Positions 35,633 to 45,819 of a DNA stretch of 64,000 nucleotides are shown one piece after another. The DNA is from Io17-Chloro-G2 sp965226825 (GTDB taxonomy: Bacteria > Chloroflexota > Dehalococcoidia > Lucifugimonadales > UBA3495), in the NCBI GenBank assembly GCA_965226825.1, contig CBDDED010000003.1, positions 1,240,001 to 1,304,000 on the forward strand. The letters run 5' to 3'. Both the position numbers and the translations under genes were made by a program. Within the stretch, counting starts at the first letter, position 1, and each line of letters starts with the position of its first letter. The notes beneath the pieces are model-generated. The model worked only from the letters and a program-made list of their open reading frames with translations, was not told the origin of the DNA and did not search any database.

Positions 35633-35831
35633 TCGGAGCAGGCGGCCCGCAGCCTCTCGCCACCGGATTTCCTCATCTCACACTATGGTTCCCGCGATCA
35701 CGTAGATGGTCTCATGGGAGTGGACTGGCCGGCATCCAAGTCTAACCGGCGGGCAACCCGCTCCGACGACCAACCATTCTGGCCGCGGGAGCGGCGGCCC
35801 GCTTTACTACCGACCGGCTATCGGCTATCGG

Positions 35832-36170
35832 CTATTGGTCCAGGTGCACTGTGGCGGTTACCCGTGGGACGTCGCCAACTACTCGGGTTGTGTGCCCGTG
35901 GCCCGTGAGGTCTTCCGCCAGGTTAACGTCTCCCGCTCCCAGTCGATACACCGTACCGTCCGCCAGCCCGATCTCGGCCTCTCCGGAAAGCGTTATTATG
36001 TACTGGCGCCGCGGCGCAATATGCCAATCGCTGAAAGAACCATGGGGGGACGCCCGAAACACAATACCCTTTGCATTGTGAAGCGTGGTCCAATCCGGAT
36101 GAGTAGTCGGGTCGATCTCTTCGATGTGGGATTCGCCATCGTCGCCGGAATACAATCTAATAGAGCCCAT
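35832..36170 (-). CDS. Cupin-domain protein
   Basis: 112 residues from the ATG at 36170, which has a perfect TAGGAGGAG site; the longer frame to 36260 adds an unlikely N-terminus. It is a single small beta-barrel: SFSDWHIAPRRQYIITLSGE, then GLADGTVYRLGAGDVNLAED and GHGHTTRVVG. Metal-binding His residues are possible (DWH, GHGH), but the first cupin motif is incomplete. The family is diverse and the substrate unknown. It is convergent with the mutase small subunit. Confidence 0.7.
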   Translation of the reverse strand: MGSIRLYSGDDGESHIEEIDPTTHPDWTTLHNAKGIVFRASPHGSFSDWHIAPRRQYIITLSGEAEIGLADGTVYRLGAGDVNLAEDLTGHGHTTRVVGDVPRVTATVHLDQ

Positions 36171-36324
36171 ATCTCCTCCTAATCGTGCGCTGCATCTTGG
36201 AGCGCCAGGTTGAATATTACCGCAATTCCGGGATTGAAACCTCATCCAGTATTTGCCCACAAGTGTCAGGCCGCCAAAGGAACCAAATTATTTGCGATCC
36301 AACGTGGGGTAACCCGGGAACGGA

Positions 36325-37269
36325 ATGAATAAACAAGACCTGCCAAGAAGAGTCCTGGGACGGACCGGATTGAGCGTTACGACTCTGGGTTTCGGCGCGT
36401 TGGAGTTGCGCGGCATGGTCGCCGGCGTGGGACGCCCGCTGTCGCCCGGCCAGGCGGAGGCCATCCTGGACGCTGCCCTGAATACCGGAATCAACTACAT
36501 CGACGTTGCCGTCGATTACGGTGAGGCCGAGACCCACATCGGCAGGTGCATTTCCAGCCGCCGTCATGAGTTTATCCTGGCCACCAAATGCGGCTGTCCC
36601 CTGGACGTTGCTGGATTTTCGCCGGACGAGCGCACCCGTTTTGGTGTCCCCTTGCCACGCCTCCACGACTACAGCCGCGAAAACATCATGAAAGCCTGCG
36701 ACCAGAGTCTGCGGCGCATGAAGACCGACTTCCTGGATATTGTCCAGTTCCATTTTAGCCCGACCAGGGAAGTTCTGGAGCAGGAAGGGGCTGTTCAAAC
36801 CCTTCAGGACCTAAAGCAGCAGGGCAAGATTCGCTTTCTCGGCTGTTCTTCTATCCTGCCTAACATCTTCGACCACATCGAAATGGATGTTTTCGACGTG
36901 TTGCAAGTCCCTTATTCAATCTTGCAACCGGAGCACGAGGAGGCGATTGCCGCCGCCGCAGGAGCCGGCCTGGGGATTGTAATCCGCGGCGGGGTGGCCA
37001 GGGGTTCGCCCGGTGAAGGTCAGGGGACTGCCCCGGTCTGGACGCTGTGGGACAGAGCGAAACTTGACGAGCTATTGGAAGGCGGTTCGCCCACCGAGTT
37101 CATGCTCCGCGCGACAATCGCCAACCCAAACGCACACACTACCATCGTGGGCTCTCTCCAACCGGCGCACCTACAGGAAAACGTCGCCGCCGTGCTCAAG
37201 GGCCCACTGCCCGCTCCCATCTTGGAAGAAGCCAAAAGGCGTCTAGCCGAAGCCCGGTCCACCGAATAA
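36325..37269 (+). CDS. Aldo/keto reductase
   Basis: A 314-residue NADPH-dependent (alpha/beta)8 oxidoreductase. It begins RRVLGRTGLSVTTLGFGALE, as in the AKR family. The catalytic set is visible: Asp and Tyr in NYIDVAVDYGEAE, Lys in FILATKCGC, His in DIVQFHFSP. C-terminal LRATIANPNAHTTIVGS contacts the cofactor. The substrate is unknown. It stands alone between the cupin and the monooxygenase genes. Confidence 0.85.
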   Translation: MNKQDLPRRVLGRTGLSVTTLGFGALELRGMVAGVGRPLSPGQAEAILDAALNTGINYIDVAVDYGEAETHIGRCISSRRHEFILATKCGCPLDVAGFSPDERTRFGVPLPRLHDYSRENIMKACDQSLRRMKTDFLDIVQFHFSPTREVLEQEGAVQTLQDLKQQGKIRFLGCSSILPNIFDHIEMDVFDVLQVPYSILQPEHEEAIAAAAGAGLGIVIRGGVARGSPGEGQGTAPVWTLWDRAKLDELLEGGSPTEFMLRATIANPNAHTTIVGSLQPAHLQENVAAVLKGPLPAPILEEAKRRLAEARSTE

Positions 37270-37490
37270 CCTGCGGTCAGGCGAAGAGATGCCTTTCCTT
37301 CTTGGGTTCCAGTTCCGGGTTTAGAGGATGTTCCCCAACCGAACCTTCGTGCCGTTCACGCCCTGCCGCTCGTTCGCTGGGCAACGAGGGCATATGCGAT
37401 GTTTTTTCGCGGGGAAGGAGGCTCGTAGCCATGCCCGGCGCTCCCCTCAGCGCCAGGCCGCTGTTCCAATCGTTATAGCAACCGCCCCCG

Positions 37491-39155
37491 CTACTCCAGC
37501 GAAAAACCCTCGTAGCCGTTGGCGGCTACCTTGGCGCGTTTGGCCCGCATGACCGGCGCACTGTCCGGTGCGGTGAGCAGGGCGCGTGCTTTGCCTGGGA
37601 TGTTGGCTCCCACAAACCAAGAGTCGGCCTTGCTTCGGAGGAGCTTGTCTCCTTCCTCGTTGACGTGGCTAACCCAGTCGTCTTCCGCCTGAATTGTCGG
37701 CGAAATGCGGGTGAACTCATTGACCCGCACGTACCGGATGCAGTCGGTCACCCACTCCACCAAAGGCTCGGCAGCCCGGACGAAATTGCCTACCGAGGCG
37801 GCATTGATGGTGAACAAATTCGGAAACCCGTGGCTCTGGATCCCCATGTAGGTGCGCGGGCCACCAGCGAACTTCTCCTTTAAAGACTGCCCGCCTAAAC
37901 CCTGGATATCGATCCGGTTCAACGATCCGGTGACGGCGTCGTACCCGGTGGCAAAGATGAGGACATCGAAGTCGTACTCTTTGCCGTCGCTGGTCCTGAG
38001 GCCCTTGGGGGTTATGCGTTGGATGGGATCCTCCCGAACGTCAACCAGCAAAACGTTGTCCTGGTTGTATACCTCGTAGTACCCGCTTTCGCAGGGCAGA
38101 CGCTTGGAGCCGAACATGTGGTCCTTGGGGACCAGCATCTCTGCCACCACGGGGTCTTTTACGCGCTCGCGTATCTTGTTGCGGACGAATTCGGCGTAGT
38201 CCTCGTTGGCCTCTCCGGGCAACATCACGTCATAGAAATTGGAGAGCCATTTCTTGAAACCCGGCTCGTTCCACAGCCGCTCGTACTGCTCACTCCTCTC
38301 GTCCGGCGAGACTTCCAACGCCGACCGTTGGTCAAACTCGTGGATGAAGGACCCTGCTGTTTCCTGGCACTTCCTGAATATCTCGGGGTAGTTCTCCCTG
38401 ATCTCCCGCTGCATATCATCGTCGATGGGGCGGTTACGCAGCGGCGCACAGTAATTCGCCGTTCGCTGGAAGACGGTCAGGTGCCCAACTTCCTTGGCAA
38501 TCTCCGTAATGAGCTGAACGGCAGTGGCCCCGGTGCCAACAACGCCGACGCGCTTGCCGGCCAGGTCCATTCCTTCTTTGGGCCATCTGCCGGTGTGGCA
38601 CCAGGTGCCCTGGTAGCTGTCCAGCCCTTCAAAGTCCGGCACATAGTGGGCCGACAGCAGGCCGACCGCCGTGATGAGGAATTTCCCCGCCGCCCTTCGG
38701 CCGTCGTCGGTCTCAACTATCCACCGATTTTCATCCTCGTCATAGACCGCCGATGCCACCCGTGCGTTGAACTGGATGTCCTTGCGCAGGTCGAACTTGT
38801 CGGCAACATAGTTGAGATAGCGTTCGTTCTCGGGCTGACCGGAATAAAGCTCTTTCCAGTCCCATTCCTGCAGGAGCTCCTCCGAGAAGGAATATCCATA
38901 GGTGTAGCTCTCAGAGTCGAAACGGGCCCCCGGGTACCTGTTCCAGTACCAGGTGCCGCCCACTCCGCTGCCGTATTCGAAGACCCGCACCGAGAGCCCG
39001 AGCTTTCGCAGACAATACAACTGGTATAGCCCGGTAACTCCGGCGCCGATGACAATGGCGTCGAACTGCTCCAGGTCTCCGTCCGAATGAGTGGTGGTCC
39101 CGGATGCTCGGGGTAGAGAATTTTCCTGCATGTTATTTTCGAACTCTGTGGTCAT
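37491..39155 (-). CDS. FAD-dependent monooxygenase, Baeyer-Villiger type
   Basis: About 554 residues from MTTEFENNMQ (39155). It has an N-terminal FAD motif DAIVIGAGVTGLYQLYCLRK, then VGGTWYWNRYPGARFDSES. The Baeyer-Villiger fingerprint is YQGTWCHTGRWPKE (Y/F-x-G-x-x-x-H-T-x-x-W), followed by the NADPH motif RVGVVGTGATAVQ. FATGYDAVTG completes the class B pattern. It is like cyclohexanone or steroid monooxygenases, which insert oxygen next to ketones. Such genes are abundant in deep-ocean SAR202 genomes. The exact ketone is unknown. Confidence 0.85.
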   Translation of the reverse strand: MTTEFENNMQENSLPRASGTTTHSDGDLEQFDAIVIGAGVTGLYQLYCLRKLGLSVRVFEYGSGVGGTWYWNRYPGARFDSESYTYGYSFSEELLQEWDWKELYSGQPENERYLNYVADKFDLRKDIQFNARVASAVYDEDENRWIVETDDGRRAAGKFLITAVGLLSAHYVPDFEGLDSYQGTWCHTGRWPKEGMDLAGKRVGVVGTGATAVQLITEIAKEVGHLTVFQRTANYCAPLRNRPIDDDMQREIRENYPEIFRKCQETAGSFIHEFDQRSALEVSPDERSEQYERLWNEPGFKKWLSNFYDVMLPGEANEDYAEFVRNKIRERVKDPVVAEMLVPKDHMFGSKRLPCESGYYEVYNQDNVLLVDVREDPIQRITPKGLRTSDGKEYDFDVLIFATGYDAVTGSLNRIDIQGLGGQSLKEKFAGGPRTYMGIQSHGFPNLFTINAASVGNFVRAAEPLVEWVTDCIRYVRVNEFTRISPTIQAEDDWVSHVNEEGDKLLRSKADSWFVGANIPGKARALLTAPDSAPVMRAKRAKVAANGYEGFSLE

Positions 39156-39385
39156 CTCGGCCTCAACAACGGAATGGCTGAATGGGGACTGGCGGTTGTA
39201 CACCCAATGGGTTGCCGGGACCCGCACCGCCTGGGTGACCGGCGGCTCTCAACAATGTGTGCTCTGGCCGGATTATACCCGATTTCAGCACGAGATGACG
39301 GGCAGCGGCCAAAAATCAGGAGCGGAGCGACCTATCGTGTCGCGCCGCTCCAGTCCGGTTGAACTCGGGATTTCTGGTAGAGCGT

Positions 39386-40761
39386 TTAGTCCCCGGGAGC
39401 GGGAGCCAACAAGCCTTCTTCGGCCGCGGCCCTGTCCAGCAGCGCTCTTTCCATAGCGGCTCTTTCGGCGGCTTGGTCGCGTTCCGAGAAGCGGACCAGG
39501 AAACACAGCGGGGCCACCAGGAACACGCCAATCCCCAAAACCAACAGCGCTCCCTCGATACTCAGCGTTTCAACCCGGAAGAGGAACCCAGCGGCCACCG
39601 CTCCGGCGTTGCCGCCGGCCCCGACAATGCCCGCCACCGACCCCAGGGCCCTATGGTTGATGAAGGGGACCACCGAGAAGGTAGCGCCTTCGGACATCTG
39701 AACGAAGAGGCTGAAGATTATCATGGCCCCCACGGCCATCAATAGGGTCGCCATTTGGGAGAAGAGGATCAGGGCCAGTCCCTCCAGGGCCAGGACCGTG
39801 CCCAGGAACATTACCCGCCCCTTCAGGCCAAACTTGATGCCCAGTTTATCGCCAAAAAAGCCGCCCAAGGTGCGGGCGAAGATGTTCATCAGGCCAAAGA
39901 GGCCGGCAATGAGGCCGGCCATCCCAATGCTAAGTTCGAACCGGTCGTGATAATAGAGAGCGGCCACATTGTTGATGGTCAACTCGATACCAAAACAGGC
40001 TCCGTAAACGCCGAACAAGGCCCAAACCCGGTAATCCTTGGCCGCCTCTAAGAAAGTGCCGTTAACCGCAGAAGACGGTGGCATCTTCCCGGCGGCCCGC
40101 AGCGCGCGGTAGTTGCCTTCCGGCGAATCCTCGGTCAGGAAATAATAGGCGAACCCGGTGGGAGCAGCGCCACTCCGGGGACCACCATGGCGACCCGCCA
40201 GCCCAGGGTTTCACCGACCCCCAGCATCAACACCAGGGCTAGCATCAACGGCATGACCATTTGAGTCACGCCGCCGCCAAGGTTCCCCCAGCCTGCCGTC
40301 GTGGCGTTGGCTGTCCCAACCACGTTGGGAGCAAACATCACCGAGGTGTGATATTGGGTGATGACGAAAGATGCTCCGACGACGCCGATGGCCAGTCGGA
40401 ACAACAGGAAGGCCTCGTAACTCTGGGCCAGCCCGATACACATCACCGGAATGGAGCCGATGATTAACAGGCCACTATAGGCCAACCGGGGACCGATACG
40501 GTCGCACAGCCACCCGATGAGCAGACGGGCCAGTATGGTGATGGCTACCGAGGCGATGATGGTGTTTCCGATTTGGGCCTTGGTCAGGTCCAGGTCGTCG
40601 CGGACCAGGGCCATCAACGGAGCAATTCCGAACCAGCCGAAGAAGGCCAGGAAGAAGGAAAACCAGGCCATGTGGAAGGTCCGCATGTGTGGCTTGCCGA
40701 AGCTGAATAACCGTATCCGGGTCGCCTTTGATTCCCCTGAAGCGTTGTGCGTCGCTTGCAT
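39386..40761 (-). pseudogene. NarK/NasA-type nitrate/nitrite MFS transporter, frame-broken
   Basis: The first frame (40761-40135) begins MQATHNASGESKATRIRL and covers helices 1-6, with TANATTAGWGNLGGGVTQMV, the nitrate signature of the NNP family. The second (to 39386) has helices 7-12 and GSVAGIVGAGGNAGAV, the second nitrate signature. They join near 40158-40163: the first frame turns to LLPPGSPIIS-stop while the shifted frame reads TGFAYYFLTEDSPEG. One base has been lost or gained. It lies 17 bp after the nitrite reductase gene on the same strand, forming a nitrate/nitrite operon. All helices are present if the break is a sequencing error. Confidence 0.8.
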
Positions 40762-40778
40762 GATTCCTGTCCTTTAGA

Positions 40779-42265
40779 TTATTTCGCGAGCGCTTGACCG
40801 GCGGTTACTATCCGCTCCAAAACCTCAGGCAACTCGCTACAGGGAACGTTTTCCAATGGACCGGGGTTTTCAATAGCGTGGGCGAATTTTTGGCCCAGGG
40901 TTATGTCCACAGCGTCGATTATTTGACCGTTGACCCGGGTCTTTCGTCCCAGCAGGCCAATATCGGCAACAGTGTGGTTGCCGCAGGCGTTGGGGCAACC
41001 GGACCAGTGCATGGTGATGGGACCGACTTTGCCCAGGGCCCGCTCTAAAGTTGTGGCGGTTTTGAGGGCCATCTCTTTGGTATCGATAAGGGCAAAGTGG
41101 CAGTAGTCGATACCGGTGCAGCTGACCACGCCGGGCATGATTCCCGACGGGTCGCAGGTCAACGATTCCAACAAGGGTTCCTTCTGAAACTCTTCAAGGA
41201 GGTCGTCGGGGATGTTGGAAATTATCACGTCTTGCCCCGGAGTCAGCCGAATATCTCCGTTTCCGTAGGTCTCGGCCAAACGGGCCACTTCCAGCAACTG
41301 GTCGCTGGTTATCCGTCCCACCGGCGCCACCAGGCCGGCGTAATTCAGCCCTTCCTGCTTTTGGCGAAAAATCCCGACATGGTTGGTGGGACCGGACATG
41401 GGTTGGTCCTGGCCTGCGGTGAGCAATGGGTGTCCCGCCCGCTGCTCCATCTCCTCCCGGAACCATTCGACACCCCAATCATCAACCAGGAATGCCAACC
41501 GGCTCTTGTTGCGGGCCTCCCGGGAGCCGTGATCACGGAAGATCAAGGTGATGTTGCTGCAACTTCGGCGGCCTGGTCGGGGGTGACGAAAACGTCCAGG
41601 GGTGATGCCGGCCGGAATCCGCCGGAACCCTGCTTGCCGCCGGCGGCCACGTTGAATCCGGCAACGGGTGCGCCGTCGATTTGTTTGATTGCCGGAGTCA
41701 GCGAGATGTCCTGAGTTGGCCCGTGGGTGCAGTTGTCCAGGCAACCGGTGATGGTCACGTTGAACTTGCGGGGCAGGTTGGTGTAGGCCTTGTCGCCGAC
41801 GAACATTTCGGTGTATTGGTGGACCGCCGGAGAGCCGTCGATCAGTTCATTGTTAGTAAGGCCCGCCACAGGGCAGCCCACAACGTTCCGGATGTTGTCC
41901 ATACCCGTCTGGACGGACTGCAGGCCCACCTCTTCCAGCCGCCGCCAGATTTCGGGCACCTGGTTGATGGTGTACCAACGCAGCTGGATTTGTTGGCGAG
42001 TGGTTATGTCGACAAAACCTTTGCCGAATTCTTCGCCAATCTCTCCTATGACCCGCAATTGCTTCGCGTTGGTCACGCCGTTGGGGATTCGAATCCGCAT
42101 CATCATGTAGCCGGGAGTCTGGCGCCGCATGAATAGGCCCGCCCACTTGAGGCGTTCCTTATCGCCGTCGGTGATGGCTTCCCAGCCTTCCTGGGCGTAA
42201 CGGGGAATATCCTGCAGGATATCCAACCCGTCCTTTTCCGCCTTGTACTCCTCGATTTTGTTCAT
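40779..42265 (-). pseudogene. Ferredoxin-type nitrite reductase (siroheme), frame-broken
   Basis: Two frames make one assimilatory nitrite/sulfite reductase of about 495 residues. The first (42265-41543) has MRRQTPGYMMMRIRIPNGV, TTRQQIQLRW and GCLDNCTHGP. The second has the [4Fe-4S]-siroheme cysteines, C-x5-C in VSCTGIDYCHF and C-x3-C in WSGCPNACGNH. The break is near 41550: after EVAA the frame goes to TSP-stop, while the next frame reads NITLIFRDHGSREARNK, so one A is missing. The start follows GGAGGCGGGGA. Nitrite is preferred over sulfite because of the linked NarK-like carrier. Confidence 0.8.
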
Positions 42266-42793
42266 TCCCCGCCTCCAATTTGGCTATGGGGTGGCGCAGC
42301 CCGTAACAACGTGGGCTCCAACGCACACCGCCAGTGCATCCCGAACCGGGACACTCGGTAGGAACAGTGGGCGTCGATTGAGGTGTGTTCTTTTTGGGAA
42401 GGCATTATTTGGCAGCAACCAGTCCGTCTTCGTTGCTACCAAATTAGACCGGCGGTTTTGCCAACGAATTACATCGGGGTAACGGATGAGAAAACAAATG
42501 GTGAATTCATTGTTAACCGTTAACCGGTCATGGGGGATCGGGGAAAAAATTGGCGAGTGCAGCGGGTATTTCGTTGGAGGCAGGTCATGAGAGGAAGTTA
42601 GAAGGCGAACCAGAAGCGGCTTCAGCCGGGGTTCGAAGAAGCCAACGCGCCGGCCGCAGCCCCGTTTCATTCACCCCCGATATGCTATGCTGGATTGACA
42701 GATATCGGGGCGGGACCCGTCGCTCCTGGGTGGACTCTGGGCTCCCGGATCAGCGTGGGACCGGTCCGGAGAATAAGGAGCAAGGAGGGCATA
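42266..42793. other. Divergent regulatory region of nirA-like gene and membrane-protein gene
   Basis: 528 bp, with no gene. It holds a long inverted repeat (separate entry) and the direct repeat GTTAACCGTTAACC at about 42514-42527. The AGGAGG for the plus-strand gene is at 42783-42788. Confidence 0.5.
42408..42443 (-). promoter_or_regulatory. Inverted repeat in the nitrite reductase leader
   Basis: TTTGGCAGCAAC (42408-42419) and GTTGCTACCAAA (42432-42443) pair at 11 of 12 positions around a 12-nt loop. It lies about 145 bp before the reductase start. It could be a hairpin in the mRNA leader or a dimer operator. No T-run follows, so a simple terminator is less likely. Confidence 0.4.
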
Positions 42794-43228
42794 ATGGACG
42801 GACTAAAGAGACTCGCCGGGGCTTACCTGATTATCGTTGCCGTGGTAGTGGCCCTGTTCTTCGTTATCAACCCCTTCCTCGTCGAATCCATCGACGTTCC
42901 GGGCGTATGGGCTGTGGTGGATATCCTGATGGTTATCGGGTTAGCACTGGCGCTCTTTTTTAATTGCGCCAACAAAAGGGAGGCGTCCGGGAGCGATCCC
43001 GGTGAAGCAATTACCCGCCGGTACTTCGAAGCCAACCTGACCTTCTACCTTACCGCAGGCGTTACGATTCTGTTTTTGCACAACTGGTTCTCCTTACTGG
43101 CATTCGGAGCCAATAGCCTGGATGGCAACCATCAAGCATGGATAATCTGGGCGGCCGTGGACATGATGCTGCCGCTGGTCCTGGGTATAACCGGCTGCCG
43201 GCTCTGGCGTGAAGCTTCCCGGTCCTGA
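42794..43228 (+). CDS. Four-helix membrane protein, paralog 1
   Basis: 144 residues from the ATG at 42794, with AGGAGG just upstream; an in-frame extension to 42695 is not supported. It has four hydrophobic helices (YLIIVAVVVALFFVINPFL; VVDILMVIGLALALFFNCA; FYLTAGVTILFLHNWFSLLA; AAVDMMLPLVLGITGCRLW) with a short cytosolic loop NKREASGSDPGE. No family recognised. The next gene is a diverged paralog with the same plan. It is adjacent to, but divergent from, the nitrite reductase gene. Confidence 0.65.
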   Translation: MDGLKRLAGAYLIIVAVVVALFFVINPFLVESIDVPGVWAVVDILMVIGLALALFFNCANKREASGSDPGEAITRRYFEANLTFYLTAGVTILFLHNWFSLLAFGANSLDGNHQAWIIWAAVDMMLPLVLGITGCRLWREASRS

Positions 43229-43246
43229 TCCGGAGGAGTTGAAGCG

Positions 43247-43670
43247 ATGCCATTAGTGAAGAGGCTTGTTGGAGCGGCGTTATTCGGCTACGCCGTCCTC
43301 TACACCCTACAGGTCGTCTTCAGCAGCCTGTACGCAACCATCCTGTCGCCGTCGGAAGTATGGCGGGTGATGAACTTCTGCACCGCGGTGGGAATCATCG
43401 TCTCGGTGACTGTGGTTTGTGCCCACAAACGAAGCGCAGTTAAACCCGACTCGCCCCCCGGACAACATCTGGCTGGGCTGGCGGCGTTCTATACCACGCT
43501 GGGCCCTGGCCATCTGGTTCTTCACCGTCTGGTTTAGACTGCTGCTGCTGAGCGACGGCGAGTCTGTCAGCTTTTCCGACGACGTGGTCTGGTCTCTGGT
43601 CTCCGTATTGAACCCGTTGGTGCTGGGGGGCACAGGGGCTTTCCTCTGGAAGTCGGCGCGGCGACGATAG
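43247..43670 (+). pseudogene. Four-helix membrane protein, paralog 2, frame-broken
   Basis: It starts 18 bp after paralog 1 with GGAG 9 nt upstream. The first frame has helices 1-2 (ALFGYAVLYTLQVVFSSLYA; MNFCTAVGIIVSVTVVCAHK). It then enters KPDSPPGQHLAG and stops at 43537. The shifted frame gives helices 3-4 (WALAIWFFTVWFRLLLLSDG; VVWSLVSVLNPLVLGGTGAF) and ends LWKSARRR, parallel to paralog 1's LWREASRS. The break maps to the C6 run at 43454-43459. Function unknown. Confidence 0.65.
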
Positions 43671-44015
43671 CCATTGGATTCGGTAGTCAGCGAGATGTCC
43701 CTGACCGAAGCCCCCCAAATCCTTTAGTGTGGCCCTTGCCCTTCCGCAAGCAATCCTACATTCCAATTCACAGCGTCCCGGGCCACCACATAAAGCAAGT
43801 CTCCAAGAGATTACGGCTCGACCTGATGAGCTGCGTTGTATCCACTATGTCGACACGTGCCGCACCACCTCGTTAGCCACTGCAGACTTTATTCAGAACA
43901 AGAACTTTCATCCAAACGATTGTCCGAAAACAACGTCCACCTCACCCCTTACAATCGTAATGACGATGTACGCAATACCAGCAAGACACCGCTGTGGGAA
44001 CAGGTCAAGGATGCG
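43671..44015. other. Intergenic region
   Basis: 345 bp upstream of the M28 gene. No gene, terminator or clear promoter was found. Confidence 0.4.
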
Positions 44016-45513
44016 ATGCGCCGAATGACCGGCAATTATCTTTATATCCTGTGCGGGGTTGTCCCTGGCCTGGCTGATGGCGATGGGGTGCGCTGCCGAA
44101 CCGGCTGCGGCAACTCCAACCACCCCTGAAATTGTGTCAAACGGGACACCGGAACCGGCAACTCCGGCAACGGCTCTAACGCCAACATCGCCGTCGCCCG
44201 ACGTCGACGACGCGGCGGCCACCGCGCCTCCCCACCGAGAATCCAATTCGGCGACGCCAGCCGATACTTTAACTACAGCCACCGGTTCCGAGAAACGCGA
44301 TTCCCTGGCGGACTCATCCCTGGCTTACATCCGAGACTTGGCCGAAGGACTGGGGGCCAGAGAGAGCGCCACTGAGCAGGAGTTGAAGGCCGCCGAGTAC
44401 CTGATGGCCCGCTTCACGGAACTGGGCTACAGCCCGGAGTTGCAGGAATTTGAGCAGAAGTCCCAAACAGCCAGCCTGGCCATCGACGCGCTGGCCATCA
44501 ACGTACTGGAAGGCATGGAAGTAGAGGAGATTCGGGCCTCACGCCTTGGTGGCTCCACAGCGGGGCAGGTCTCCGGCGCACTGGTGTTCGTGGGCATCGG
44601 CGGCGCCGGTGATGTCCCTTCCGAGGGACTAAACGGCGAAGTTGCCCTGATCGAGAGGGGTGAGATTACCTTCCGGAGCAAAGTGGACCGGGTGGCAGCC
44701 GCCGGCGCAGTGGCGGCGGTGGTCTTCAACAACCGCCCCGGAGGGTTCCGCGGAACCCTGGGGGAGGGGAGCAAGATTCCCGTCTTGGCGATTTCCCAAG
44801 AAGCCGGCAACAGACTCCGGAATCTCATGGCCGAAACCAACGTAGAGATGACCGTCGCCGTGCAGGAAACGGCGGAACTATCCCGCAACGTAATCGCTGA
44901 ATTGCCCGGAACGGGTGAGGGCGTTGTGATCGTTGGAGCGCACTACGACACGGTGCCCGAAGTTATTGGGGCCAACGACAACGCTTCGGGAATCGGGGTG
45001 ATGGTCTCCGTGGCGGGTGATTCGGCTGGCCGTCCTTTCCCCTTCACCCTGAGGTTCATGGCTTTCGGGTCGGAAGAGACCGGTCTCAACGGCAGCAGGC
45101 ATTATGTAGACGGGTTGTCCGGTGAGGAACTGAACGAAATCGAGGCCATGGTTAACCTTGACGTGGTGGGCAGCGGTGAGGCCCTCCGCGTGACGGGGGA
45201 CCGGTGGCTAACCAATCACGTATCGGAGGCTGCAGCCAGAGATGGGACCGCTGTCACCGTCAGCAGAGGTTTGAGGGGTGGCAGCAGCGACCATGCCAGC
45301 TTCCGGGAAGCCTGGGTCCCGGTTATCTTCTTCCACGCCGACGACACGTCACGGATACACATTCCTCAGGACACCATGGAATTCATCAACCCAAGCCTGC
45401 TGGGAGACACGGCAAGTCTGGTGCTGGACCTGCTTGAGTCCCTGGATGATTTGCGCGCCGGTCCAGGATTAAGCTCCATCCCGAGAGCTTTTGGACACCC
45501 TATTTCCGGCTAG
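44016..45513 (+). CDS. M28-family zinc aminopeptidase lipoprotein with PA domain (one-base break in signal peptide)
   Basis: The mature protein has a Thr/Pro linker, a protease-associated domain (ALVFVGIGGAGDVPSEGLNG), then the M28 catalytic domain. Zinc ligands sit in VGAHYDTVPE (H, D), ANDNASGIGV (D), GSEETGLNGSRHY (E-E), NLDVVG and SRIHIPQDT (H). The frame holding all this has only a TTG start at 44059 and a stunted signal. The ATG at 44016 gives MRRMTGNYLYILCG in another frame; removing one G from the G4 at 44055-44058 joins it to LSLAWLMAMGC, a complete lipoprotein signal. An indel is likely there. It releases N-terminal amino acids outside the cell. Confidence 0.8.
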
Positions 45514-45819
45514 GTCGCCAATCTCATCCTGGCTTCGGTAGTCGTCACTCCGAAATCAGGCCACTTCACTACTCTCTATCGGTGCCTACCCGGTTCTTTG
45601 CCAAGCTCCCAGCGGCAGCAGTTGCTCAGACTGCCCCTAATCCGCAATCGGACCACGAATGCGTTAAGGGTTAGCCCCGGTAAGCTATTAACGACGGCTA
45701 CGTGTGGATTTAGCTGCTGCCTTTGGCGAGGAGTTTATTCATAATAAGCATGACTTCTATAGCCAAATCCGGGTGTGGCAGATCGCACACGTATCAGAAT
45801 AGATTTTTCGGAGAATTTC

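Noticed and set aside
38019..39029. 336-residue open frame opposite the monooxygenase
   Set aside because: Shadow; the opposite strand has FAD, NADPH and Baeyer-Villiger motifs.
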